Of a stretch of DNA of 64,000 nt, positions 1-11,500 are shown piece by piece (the stretch's first letter is position 1; every line of letters begins with the position of its first letter). Below the pieces are notes generated by a model. The model ran no database searches. It saw only the letters and a list, made by a program, of their open reading frames with translations, and had not been told where the DNA came from. The DNA comes from Tribonema minus (Eukaryota; Sar; Xanthophyceae; Tribonematales; Tribonemataceae), in NCBI GenBank assembly GCA_017506865.1, contig JAFCMP010000535.1, positions 62,001 through 126,000 on the forward strand, written 5' to 3'. The translations under genes were made by a program, and so were the position numbers.

Positions 1-2344
1 GACCGCTCTTATATCGTAGCCGTCCCTGCAAGTGACAGCCTGAGGGGCCCGGTATTGAGTTTGCATAAGGTGCCGGTATGGTAAGGCTCGCCCTGCTGCC
101 AGTGGGTCAGAATTTTATCCTTCAATCTCCACAAACATGATTGTGTGCTGCAGACTGAACGAATCTAGAAATGTAGCCAGTGGAGGCGCTAGACTACTAG
201 GCTGTTCATTCATGATTATCGTAATAATTGTGGCAGGTGCAAAACAGCCCAAAATATAAATATGGAAAGGATTGCCCCACTATTTTTGTTTATCTAACAA
301 AGTTACATTTTCAAGAACAGCGTGAACAGCCTGAGGGCAGATGGCATTGCGCTACAGTACGGGCCGTGCTGGCAGGCGCTTTTTGCGTGATTTTCACGTC
401 TTCAGAAAACACATGAAGACGATGGCATGTTCCACATGGATTCCCAGCGCCCTTTGGAGGGCTGTGAAGTGCATGAATAGGAAACCAGCCATTGGCAATC
501 AGATTGCGTCGCGCTTGTGATGAGGTCGCAAACACGGCGTCAATCAGCTCATGGAGACATGGCGTGAGTGGCGCCGTGACTGCCAGCCTGAGGCTTCAAG
601 CTGCCCCTGCCTGGCAGTGCGCCACGAGCGGTAATACTATGCTGAAGGGCTGCACCTGCACGATTTGCTGACGCTGCAAGTGACGTCGCGTTGGCCACTT
701 ACGTAAGATTACATACTATTAGAGCGATGTTACAGTACAGAATGGTTCAAATCTCACGCTTGGATTCATAGTGCAAAACTCAGTCTGGCTGTGCAGAACG
801 GGTCTGACTGTAAACACATAAAAGTTGATGCATGAATTTCAAACCTAAGACTTTCACAAATCATCAGAGTACAACAAGTACACATGAATACCTTTGACTA
901 CAGAGCAGGAGCGGGCTCAGGTGGAGCTCTCATCACAGCTGGCCGTTCGCTGCCTGCCTATGAGGCTGCCGCAGTGAATGCACCACAGATAGTGAAATAG
1001 TGAATTGCCAATCAGTGACTTGAGTAATTAATCAATATGCCACAAACAATGACTGCACACAATGCCTTACATACACCCAACAGCTCAGACTCTCAAATTC
1101 AAGATGGCACCTGCATGCTGTTGCGCACTCAAGCAAAATGCCACAACTGTGGAAGTCACTGAGTGGCACTAACGTCTGTCATGTCCTTGAGGTTCACATG
1201 ATGAGGTGGGGAGGGGGGGTCAGATTCAGACTAGACGATACTGTTGTTGCTAATTTTAAGATGATCTATTCGAACCACTGGCGAACATGATTTAGCTTCA
1301 CAATACTGATTTTATAAACGGTAGTATGTCATTGAGTTGATTGAGGCACTTAAAGCTAATATGGGAGAGCAGTACATTCAGGGTGACTTGTAAAATAAAA
1401 TATGTTACTGCTAGGAATACAAGCACAACTGAGCATGGAGACAGCTCTCAACGAGTGCTCGTCCCTCACTGGCAGGCTCAGCCAGCTGCTGAGCACCTCA
1501 AGTCGCTGCGCATTTGCTGCAGATTGTAGAGTTTAAATGACGGCTATGCCTAGTCTAGTAGTACTTAGGGAGTCATCGACAAGTCCCCATGGACTGCTGC
1601 AGCTGCAGACACCATGCACTGCACACAGTCCCTCAAGTTGAAACAACTGCCGAATTAGAAGTGCGGCACCCTTCTGAGACATGAACTTGAAGGGGCTTCA
1701 AGCGCATCAGAAAACAGTTACTGTTGCACCGCCCTTGTGCCATTGGACAGTGAGCACTCACTCCCAACAGCCGCGGAATACAGTGATGCGAAGAAATTTT
1801 GCGACGACCTATAAGCAAGTGCTTCAATGTTCACAATGTCATCATAAATTACATCAGGATAACGATTACCTCAAGTTTCACTGCATTCAATTTGTTCCCA
1901 GAAAAACCAAACGCCAAAAAAACAAAACAAAAAACATCGCTTGAAGTTGCTTGGTAATACGGCGTAGCAGAGCTTTGACATTTGAAGCTCGCCTGCACGT
2001 GAAATGCAGTTCGTGCAACGCCCTACTGGTAGTACCGCGTTGATATTCATACAATTGATGTTTATGAAGAGATAGTCTAAGAGCTTCACCATTGACACCC
2101 TGTATATTGTGTTATGCTGTGAATTCATACATTATAGGCTATGATGTTGAATCTACTGCTGCTGACACGATCGCATGCTGGCCAGACTGTGGCATAGCCT
2201 TTCACAGGTTGTGGTCAAGCCTTTGTGAAGCAAAGTTCAACTTTAAGGCTGATATCATAATGGCTTGACAGCTCCAATTTAAATACTTACATGATGAACT
2301 GGGACTTGGCTACAAGGTACAGGCGATTACAGTAAGTATCGTCT
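1..2344. other. No gene recognised
   Basis: This stretch is less GC-rich than the rest of the window. Reading frames are short and none shows a recognisable domain or a consistent exon series. No tRNA-like or rRNA-like segment was noticed. It may be intergenic or long-intron sequence of a gene lying to the left. Confidence 0.4.
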
Positions 2345-3000
2345 CTTCTCGGGTGCAGGACCCATTTGCAGGTTGAGGCACCAGCAATAAATAAGTATCT
2401 GTTTTTTAGCTATTAGTAATTGCGGCAGCCGCAATTTTAAGTGGAAAAGTTTATCGCTCTGCATATGATATGATGATTTTATTGATGTACTGGCACGTTT
2501 GTTTTTATTGCTGCTGGTCCAGGACAAGAAGTCTCACAACAGGACATGCCATAGAGAATGTTGTGTCAAATGTAAGTTGAACTTTGCATATGTTTGCTTG
2601 GTAATGCAGTTTTTGCTTCAATGTTTGATGATGACACACGATAGGGAGCTAGGGCTGGTTCATAATGTCAGTTTATTGATCGATAAATCACAGCCTTGGG
2701 GCTACTAGGTAGTTATGACTGGAATTATTTTTCAGAAATTTGTTTGATTGCATCTGGACTGATTTAATGCTAGCCCGAAACGCACAACAGTAAGCTTACT
2801 ACTGCACATTGAATGCAATATTTGGACACTGTGACAATGATTGGCACCGGCTGACATGAGGCGCTCCCGGATTTTTGATTTGCTGGCCCCGCCACCTCGA
2901 CTTGTATTGTAACCCAAATTGTATGATTATTTGACGCACAGCCTGCTGAAATCCAGGACACTGTCAAGAGGCCTCATGTATCATAATAATTATTAACGCT
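2345..3000. repeat. Copy 1 of a diverged tandem duplication
   Basis: The stretch matches 3298-4030 in the same order and orientation. Shared landmarks are a GCAGGACCCAT start, a CTGGTCCA-GACAA block, a GTTTGCTTGGTA block, a GATAAATCA block and GCTTACTACTGCA near the end. Divergence and small indels indicate an old duplication with a period of about 1 kb. No coding potential is evident in the duplicated part. Confidence 0.7.
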
Positions 3001-3063
3001 GCACCAACAGGGAGTGTAGCACTACGTTTCACAGCAAGACTGTCACATTCTCTCTTCGCACCT

Positions 3064-3330
3064 ATGTATGGCGCCTTCATACATCTCGGCCATGCTGCCG
3101 AGTGGCAGCTGGAACGCGTCCTCATGATGGTCACTGACGTCCAAAAAGCCATGGAGGACCACTGGCAGATCATCACCGCTGAATGTGGGGCCGGCCTGAA
3201 AAGGCTGATGACTGACTGTTGCAAGGCCATGGCGACCAATCTTCCCCAAAACGGTCGCCACAATGAGAGGCAGGCGAGTACTACTCTCGTTGTAACTCAG
3301 GCGCAGGACCCATCTTCAGCTTGTCAATGA
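3064..3330 (+). CDS. Uncharacterised open frame, possibly one exon
   Basis: An ATG-started frame of 88 codons lies between the two copies of the tandem duplication. Its first 65 residues look amphipathic and protein-like (for example LERVLMMVTDVQKAMEDHW). No family is recognised. The last residues run into the second duplication copy, so only the first part is a coding candidate. It could equally be a chance frame. Confidence 0.18.
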   Translation: MYGAFIHLGHAAEWQLERVLMMVTDVQKAMEDHWQIITAECGAGLKRLMTDCCKAMATNLPQNGRHNERQASTTLVVTQAQDPSSACQ

Positions 3331-4030
3331 GCCCCCCAGCAACAAATCTGCATTTACATATTAGCTAACTGCCGCAATTCACCTTCTGGCACTACAATTT
3401 GTAGGGAGAATTTATGGACTTGCTGGCACCACCTGTTTTAATGCGCTGGTCCAAGACAAAAGGTCTCACAACAGAACATGCCGTAGACTACGCTGTCTCA
3501 ACATGCAGTAGACTACGCTGTGTCAATTGAAATTGACTTTTGTACATGAATGTTTGCTTGGTATGTAGTTTCTGTTGCTTGATAATGACACTGGCAGGGA
3601 GCATGGGCATGCCACTGGGTGATTTCACTATGATCTACTTGTTGATATTATGGTGATTTCACTATGATATCTACTTGTTGACACTAACAGGGGCCAAGGG
3701 CATGCCTTAGAGTAAATTCACGATAATTTTTTTAATAATGGATAAATCATAAACCTGGGCTAGCAGCACCTAGTGCAATAACTGCGAGCACGTAATCATG
3801 ACTTGATCAATTAGAGAAATTTTAAATTGAATTCGATTACGTCTCAACTGGTCTGAGGCCAGCCTAGTAGGCACAACACTACGCTTACTACTGCAAATTG
3901 AATGCAATGATCCAGCAAAATGATTGGTACCGCCATGTATGGGGCATTCCACATTGTATATTTGCTGGCCCCACCACATCAATCTTTGATCATTCTTTAA
4001 TTGCTGAGCCTGCTGGACAATAAGCCTTAC
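3298..4030. repeat. Copy 2 of a diverged tandem duplication
   Basis: Second copy of the 2345-3000 segment in the same orientation. It carries an extra local duplication of a GATTTCACTATGAT-containing segment near 3625-3680, which the first copy lacks. Confidence 0.7.
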
Positions 4031-5531
4031 ATATGCTGCACCTGCCAGTGGTGCAGCAGGAATGCTACAGGAGTACCATGTCAGGTAGTACGATCCACCT
4101 GACTCTCGTTGCTTGATGTCTCCTCACCAGTTGGTGCAAATTGCACACATAAAATGAGGAGCTGCGTGAAACCGGCTACCGTTAGTGACACCTTACATTT
4201 ATATCGCTTTTGGAAAATCCTATTAAATTAATGTCCACAATCTAATTTATAAATAAACATTTTGATTCGTTTTCATGCTACGGTCTTTTGATTCGTTTTT
4301 ATTGACGAAGAATTAATTTTGTAGCAGCCAACCATCATCTGCTTGTCTCACACATAGTACTACATGGCACACATATCCTAAAGCAATGTTGTTGCTGATG
4401 CCTGTCCGAAACTGGTCATATACAGAGATACAGCACCTGCAGTGCGACAACTACCCCCGGCGTGAGCCCCCGCAGGGTGGTGTGCTGTCGAAATGGAGGT
4501 GCTTCAGTTGCTTGTGCGCTATTAAAGTGACGTGGACATTGACATCGTGTGCCAACGCATATTCCCCTTCACGACAATCGGAGGCTTGGGGCGCTCTCAG
4601 AGGCTCATCGTAGGCTTATCACGCTGCAGAAAATTGTGGCACGCGACCTGCACCACTGGCGGGGGGCAAGTGTCTCTACAATGCTCGCACATTGATAGGA
4701 AATGGTCGGAAGAGGTCTCACTCACCAGCACACAGCCCTCCGGGCCGGCCTCAGCTCCCAAGGATTCTTTTCCCGCAGCTCCGAGTCAGGCGGCAGAAGG
4801 TTGCGGGTAGCTTTTCCCCCCACAGCAGCAGCAGCTGCGCGACCTGCCAAAATCCCTTCACCATCCATCCATCGCTAGAGCAGAGAGCGAAGAGTGTGTC
4901 ACAACAAACAATCCAGAGACTCTGGCACTTCACTCGATACGCGATACTCGTCATGCCTGAGTAAATAGAGATGAGTAGCCGGCATCATCCGCGTTGTCGC
5001 AACACCGCGTTGAGAGCTGCCCTGGAACCATGACAGGTGAGCAAAGCAGCTGTTGAAGTCCGCCTGTGCTGGCGCATTCGACCAGAAAACCATGCACCAT
5101 GCAAGAAACTCCTACTGCGTCTTTGTCATGCAAGATCCGACGTTCCGGGATCAGGCCAACGAGGCCGCTGTGCAGTGCGATCCCGTGCCGTGACTCAATG
5201 CGCTCCTCTGTGGCACTTTACTAGCAATCAGAGGGAGCTGCTGCAAGCGCATTGACATCTCAGTCGTGCTGCGACGATTGCGCGTCTTGGCTAGCGGATA
5301 AGATTCAGAGGATCATGTTCTGATCGAGCAGCGCATGATGTGCACGTGGGATCCCCAGCTGCAACATCTCTTGAGTTCGCTGCCATTGCGGTGTTCCCTC
5401 ACTCCGTGTTTTCGAAGCAACCAAGTGTATTGGTCAGACCTGCTATTTCAATCATTAGATGTCGTTCACGCACCAATTTTCGCTCGAATGTGTACGACGA
5501 TTTGCAAGGTGCTCCTTGTCACATTCTTTCG
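4031..5531. other. Intergenic region upstream of the GPI gene
   Basis: No convincing coding exon was found. The stretch should contain the promoter and 5' UTR of the isomerase gene that begins near 5532. No recognisable TATA-like or other core promoter element could be assigned with confidence. Confidence 0.35.
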
Positions 5532-8500
5532 ATGCCCCACTCAGCCATGCCGCTTCCCGTGAGTACTGCAATTTTGTGACCGTCCAGCTGACAGAGGGGT
5601 GGTTTGCAGCATGCCCGTCATCAGCAAGCCAAGCTGCACTGCAGCATGCACGCTGCACTTCGGTAACAAACTGCCTGACCGCCGCCGCCACCGCCGCGCG
5701 CAGCCATCTACCAGAGCGCGGCGTGGGCGGCCCTGAAGGAGCACGTCTCCACGGTGGACGCGCTGCACCTGCGCGACCTCATGCAGGACGAGGCGCGCTG
5801 CGCGGCGCTCACGGCGCAGCACGGCGACATCCTGCTCGACTTCAGCCGCCAGCGTGTCACGAGCGAGACGATGGACATGCTGTTCAACCTGTGCGAGGTG
5901 GGTGCGTGCGCCGCGGCTGAGCATCACCAGCGCTCCGCTGGTGCAGGGCGTTGTTTGGTTGGTCTGGGGCCACATGTGGCGTTGCGTGAGGTGCGCGGTG
6001 ACGGTGCGCCGTCGTCAGCCGTGCGCGTGTCGCGGCGCGGCAGCACCTTGAAGCGCACCGTTTGCGCAGGAACAGCGGATGCGGGCGCGGCTGCGTCCGT
6101 CCCTTGGCACCCTCAGAGTAGTGGTACATGCGCTTTTGTGTGTCGTTGAAACTGCTCAATGGAACGCTCGCGTGTAGGACACCGTGATTTCGGTGGCAGT
6201 TGTTGGCCGCGCGTGCTGAGTCGTGACAGCGCTCCAGATGAGCCACGCTGCGGCGGCGCACGGTGCAAAGTTGTTGCTCAGTCTGCGGGGGCGGGCGGGC
6301 CTGCGCGCTAGCTGCGTTTGTGTCGCTAGCGCCTGCGGAGCTGTGTTTCGAACACCTGATGGGGTATGGATGCGCACGAGTGTACGGTTTGGTGCTACAC
6401 ATGTATACTGCGATGACATCAACAAGGTGTTGCCGCAGCAGCAGCAGCAGTGATCATGAGGGTGTTCGCGCAGCGCATGCCACAGCGGTGGCGGCACGCA
6501 CAGCGCAGCATGCGTGCACCGTGCAAGCGGCGACACATGTGTGTTGGCTTATCATGGCGTGCCTGACAGCAGTGCGCAGTAGCTCATGAGCGCGCGCAAC
6601 TATTTCGGGCAAAGTGCTCGTGTCGGCGGCGCCGCGTGACGGCTCGTGCGCGTTGCACGCGCCTCTGCAGCGCGCAGCGGCGCCCGGCGGCAGCGTGCAC
6701 TTCGTCATCCTTTGCTGCACCAGCATGCATAGCAGCAGGAGCCAGGAGAGCATGTACCCGGCTCGCCACCTGCATTACACCGCTGCCGTGATGCGGATAA
6801 GCACTGCTGTCTTGCAGTAGCAGCGCTGCGCGTCAGTCCTCCTCGAACCCATTTCCGCGCGCGCGACTAGACTAACACACCGACTGCGGCGGCGCGCGCG
6901 CAGGCAGCGGACTTGGAGAGCAAGCGCGCATGTTTGGCGGCAAGAGGATCAACACCACGCTACAATTATGATGAGTAATACAAAAAAAGCTAAAAGTATG
7001 AGTAAGATTTTAACACCAAAAGTTTGAAACCTGTTGATTCTTCTTTTCCTAAAAACCATCCTTTTCTTCTTTACTCCAGTCAAGGTTTTGAAGATTATTA
7101 CTTTCAATGTTTTTGCAGGCGGCGGACCTGGAGGGCAAGCGCGCGGCCATGTTTGGCGGCGAGAAGATCAACACCACGGAGGGGCGCGCTGTGTTCCACG
7201 TGGCGCTGCGCGCGCCGCGCGACGCCACCATGTGCGTGGACGGCAAGAACGTCATCCCCGACGTGCATGAGGTCCTGGACAGGTGCGCTTGCGGTGACTG
7301 CACTTCATGGTTGAACATTGCTAACTTCAAGTTGAGATGTGTCGCGCTGCGCGCGCCGCACGATGCCACCATGTGTGTGGACAGCAAGAATGTCATCCCG
7401 GACGTGCACGCGGTGCTGGACAGGCATGTGCGCCAGCGTGCGGCGCCGCGCGCGTACAGTATGCGCACTTTAAATTTGAGTTTTGCATATTCACTTGAAG
7501 TTTTTGACTTCAAACTTCAAGTTGAAGTGCACGGACGGCAAGAACAAGAACGTCATCTCCGATGTGCACGAGGTCCTGGACAGGTGCGCCGTTATGCTGC
7601 GCGCGCGGCGGCTACTCTGCAACTTCGAGCTTTGCATTCGAAAGGTCGGTGCGCGTGCCATCCACACTTCAAATTTTAAGTGGCATTGAAAATTCAAGTT
7701 GCATTTGATGGTCTCGCGCGCCCTCAAGGTCGCTTTTTACGGGCATACAGTCCTGCCTTGCGGCGAGTGTTGTGTGCAGAGAGCGGGAGGGGATGTGGGC
7801 CGCAAATGCCGCCCCCACGCATGTCGTGAACGGTGACGCGCACGAATCACCATGCTCCCGGACAGGCGGCGCACATGGCTGCGTTACACAGGTGTGCGCG
7901 CTTTGACCAAGTCGTCAAACCCGCGGCTTACCCCCGTGTAAAGTACGCACCATGCAACGCTGCACGGTGACTGCTGCACATGTCGCTCCAGAAGTACACG
8001 AGCAGCGGCGTTCGCTCACCTGTGCTGAGCAGCGACGTGTTGTGATCTTGTGTCGTTCTCAGCCACCTCTTCTTTGTCATTCGTGCCCCCCCCCCCCCCC
8101 CCGCAGGATCGGGGACTTTGCCACGCGCGTGCGCAGTGGCGAGTTCAAGGTGAGCGCTACTGTCGCTGAGCGCTGCTGTCGCTGAGCGCTGGTGTTCGCG
8201 TTGCATGGCCGTCCTTGCGCGCATGTGTGGCTGGGCGTCAGCGAGTGAGAGAACGCGCAGCAACGCAAGCGTGTGGTGGTGGTGTGGGGGGGGAGGGGGG
8301 GGGGGGGTGGCACGCAAGCATGTGATGGTGGTGGTGGTAGGGGGGGGGGGGTTGGGGAGGCTGGGGGGGGGGGGGACTAAGCTGGCATGCGCATGTGCGC
8401 CCGCACGTGTGCGAGCAAGAGAGTGAGGCGCGCGCGTAGGTATGCGTCGGTACGCGTGCCTTTCCATGTCATTCAGTGCCTGCTCCCTCGCACGCTGGTG

Positions 8501-11500
8501 TGATGCGAACATGGGGGGTAGGCGCACGCAGGTGCAGGTGCGCGGATGTCGCTTTGTGCTCTTGTCATGAAGTGCACAACTGTTGTGGTGGGGTGCTTCG
8601 TCTCTGCCCGTAACTGCCATTCTTCGGTGTAACTGCCGCTTCACGATGGGTCCTCCGTGTCATCGCTCCGCAGGGCTGCACCGGCAAGCCGCTGAGGAAT
8701 GTGGTGTCGGTTGGCATCGGCGGGTCGTACCTGGGGCCCGAGTTTGTGTATGAGGCGCTGCGCACGGACAAGGAGGCCGCCGTCCAGGCTGCAGGTACAT
8801 TTGCAGTACATGTGTACTCTGGCGAGATACACAGCAAGTACATGCGTTCATTTGCAGGACATGTGTACTCTGGCAGATGCCACACAAAATGGGCACATGA
8901 CGTCACTGAACTTGCGCTAGGAAGCCTTCACCAACAGTTACAGCAGTGCCGCACGCATATGATGCCACCAAATATGGCGGTACATGCGAACATTTGTTGT
9001 ACATGTGGACCCTGGCGGATACACGGCGGTTCATGCGTACTTGTGCAGTACATGTGTACTCTGGCGGACACATGGCAGTATGTGCGTACTGCCGTGGGCT
9101 GCAGTGGGCACGCTGAATTGTGCATACATCTGCGTACAGTGGCGGATACACAGCAGTACATCTGAGAACCGTTTTGGACATGCAGCAGTACACGCGTACC
9201 GCAGCTGCGCGCGGATTGACGCATGCATTCACCTGAAGGGCTTTTGCGCGCCACAAGCATAATCCACTCGTAGTACAGTTGATGTAGATTGAATCATCTA
9301 TGTAGCTGTTGTGCCAGCCTTGCGCTTCAGACAGATTGGCACAAGTGTACAAGTGTACCCGCGTAGATACGCGGCAGTACACGTGCAGTACATAGCGGGC
9401 ATATGAAAGCGTGGGCACATTTGACGCGCTTTACGATATTGAAAGCAGAAATGGAAACGAATCAAATGAACGTAGAGCGCTAGGTGACAAAAGATGATTA
9501 GCCGCAAGTGCCTTCCACCAATAATTGTGGCCGCTGCTGCTGCAAAGAACACATCTCTGTAGAGGCTCTGCCAGACGTGTGCCGCACGAAAATGGCAGTG
9601 CATGTGAACTCTGATATATATAGCAGTACACGGGGCGCTTATGCTGAAGTACACTTTTCTTACTGAGCTAGCTTCTCTCACTGAGCACTGATGCCCTCCA
9701 CGCGCGCGCACGGCCGTGTGTGACGCTAGCTTTTCTTTCTAAGTACTGTTACGCCTCGCTCCTCTGCAGGGCGCCGCCTGCGCTTCCTGGCGAACGTGGA
9801 CCCCGTGGACGCGAAGCGTGCGCTGGAGGGGCTGGACCCGGAGGAGACGCTGGTGGTGGTGGTGAGCAAGACGTTCACGACGGCGGAGACGATGCTCAAT
9901 GCGCGCACGCTGAAGGACTGGCTGGTGAGCCACCTCAAGGGCAAGGCGACGACGGAGGCGATCACCAAGAGCCACATTGTGGCCGTGAGCACGAGCGTCG
10001 AGAAGTGAGTACGCACTGTGAGGTGTACAGCGTAGTATGATCAGCATCAAGGTACGCATGTAGTTCTGAAGTATGTATGTATGCATGTCTGCATGTTATC
10101 AAAAGACTGGGAACGAGGCACGGTGGCCGCAGTGGCAATCATCATGAGCCACATCTTGGCCGTCAGCACCGGCGTTGAACAGTAAGAACAGCCTGCCACA
10201 TCACAACGCGCTGTGTGGCGAAGGACGTGCTGAGACGTGCGCACGCTTTGAATGCCTGCGGCAACAGTTGAAGTTGAACTTCACCTTGCCGCCGCCGCGC
10301 GGCCGCCGCTGCCGCCGCCGCCGCTGCTCTGCAGGTGCCAGGCCTTCGGCGTGGACGCCGCCAACATCTTGCTCAGACGCACGCACAAGGCACTTTGAGC
10401 GCGGCAACAGTTGAAGTTGAACTTCACCTTAACGACGCGCCGTCGCCGCCGCCGCTGCGCTCTGCAGGTGCCAGGCCTTCGGCGTGGATGCGGCCAACAT
10501 CTTTGGCTTCTGGGACTGGGTCGGCGGGCGCTACAGCGTCTGCAGCGCCGTCGGCGCGCTGCCACTCGCGCTGCAGTACGGCTACGACGCTGTTAAGGCC
10601 TTCCTGGCGGGCGCGCACGACATGGACAGGCACTTCCTGGAGGCGCCGCTGCGCCAGAACCTGCCCGTGCTGCTGGGCGTGCTGGGGGTGTGGAACTCGA
10701 CGTTCCTGGGGTCCGCGTGCCGCGCGCTGCTGCCGTACTCGCAGGCGCTGCTGCGCTTCGCGGCGCACATCCAGCAGGTATGCAACACATGCCATGCATA
10801 CCTACCTTGGTCTGTGGAAGTCCACCTCTTCTGCGCCTGCATGTGGTCGGCCTTATTTTGTGTATGGCGATGGGGCGGTGGCTTAGGGAAGCTGGTTCGC
10901 GCGCGCGTGTGATGACCTGCTAGTGCCTGTGCATGCCGTCGTGCGCACAGTGCGAGAGTGAGCCGCGTGCAGGTCAAGTGGGTGGCAGAATGCGTAGTCC
11001 AGAGGACTAGACCATGAGCAACGTGTAGGCAGCATGCGTACGCGTGCGCGCGCCCCCGCAGTGCAGTGGATGCAGGCGGAAGTTGCACACGACGACTGTG
11101 CCGGATAAAGACCTAAAAGTAAGAACCGAGCATGTGCGTAGTGGGAGGAAGCGCATGCTGAGCGCTGCTGCCGTACTCGCAGGCGCTGCTGCGCTTCGCG
11201 GCGCACATCCAGCAGGTGCGCATGCGCGCGCGGGCCACTCAACCTGAGCGCTGGCTGACACATCACTTCAGCGCTGGTGTCCTGAGCACTGCTGCGCTTG
11301 TGTCCTGAGCGCTGATGATGCGCTAATGTCCTGAGCACTGCGCGTCTACGCACGTGCGCTCATGCGGTCGTGTGCGCACCTCGCGAGAGTGAGTCGCATA
11401 CAGGTCAAGTGGGTGGCAGGATGTGTAGTCGAGGGGATTGCGGCTAGACCGTGACCGACGTGTGCGCAGCGCGCGCTGGGCGCTGCTGCCGTACGCGCAG

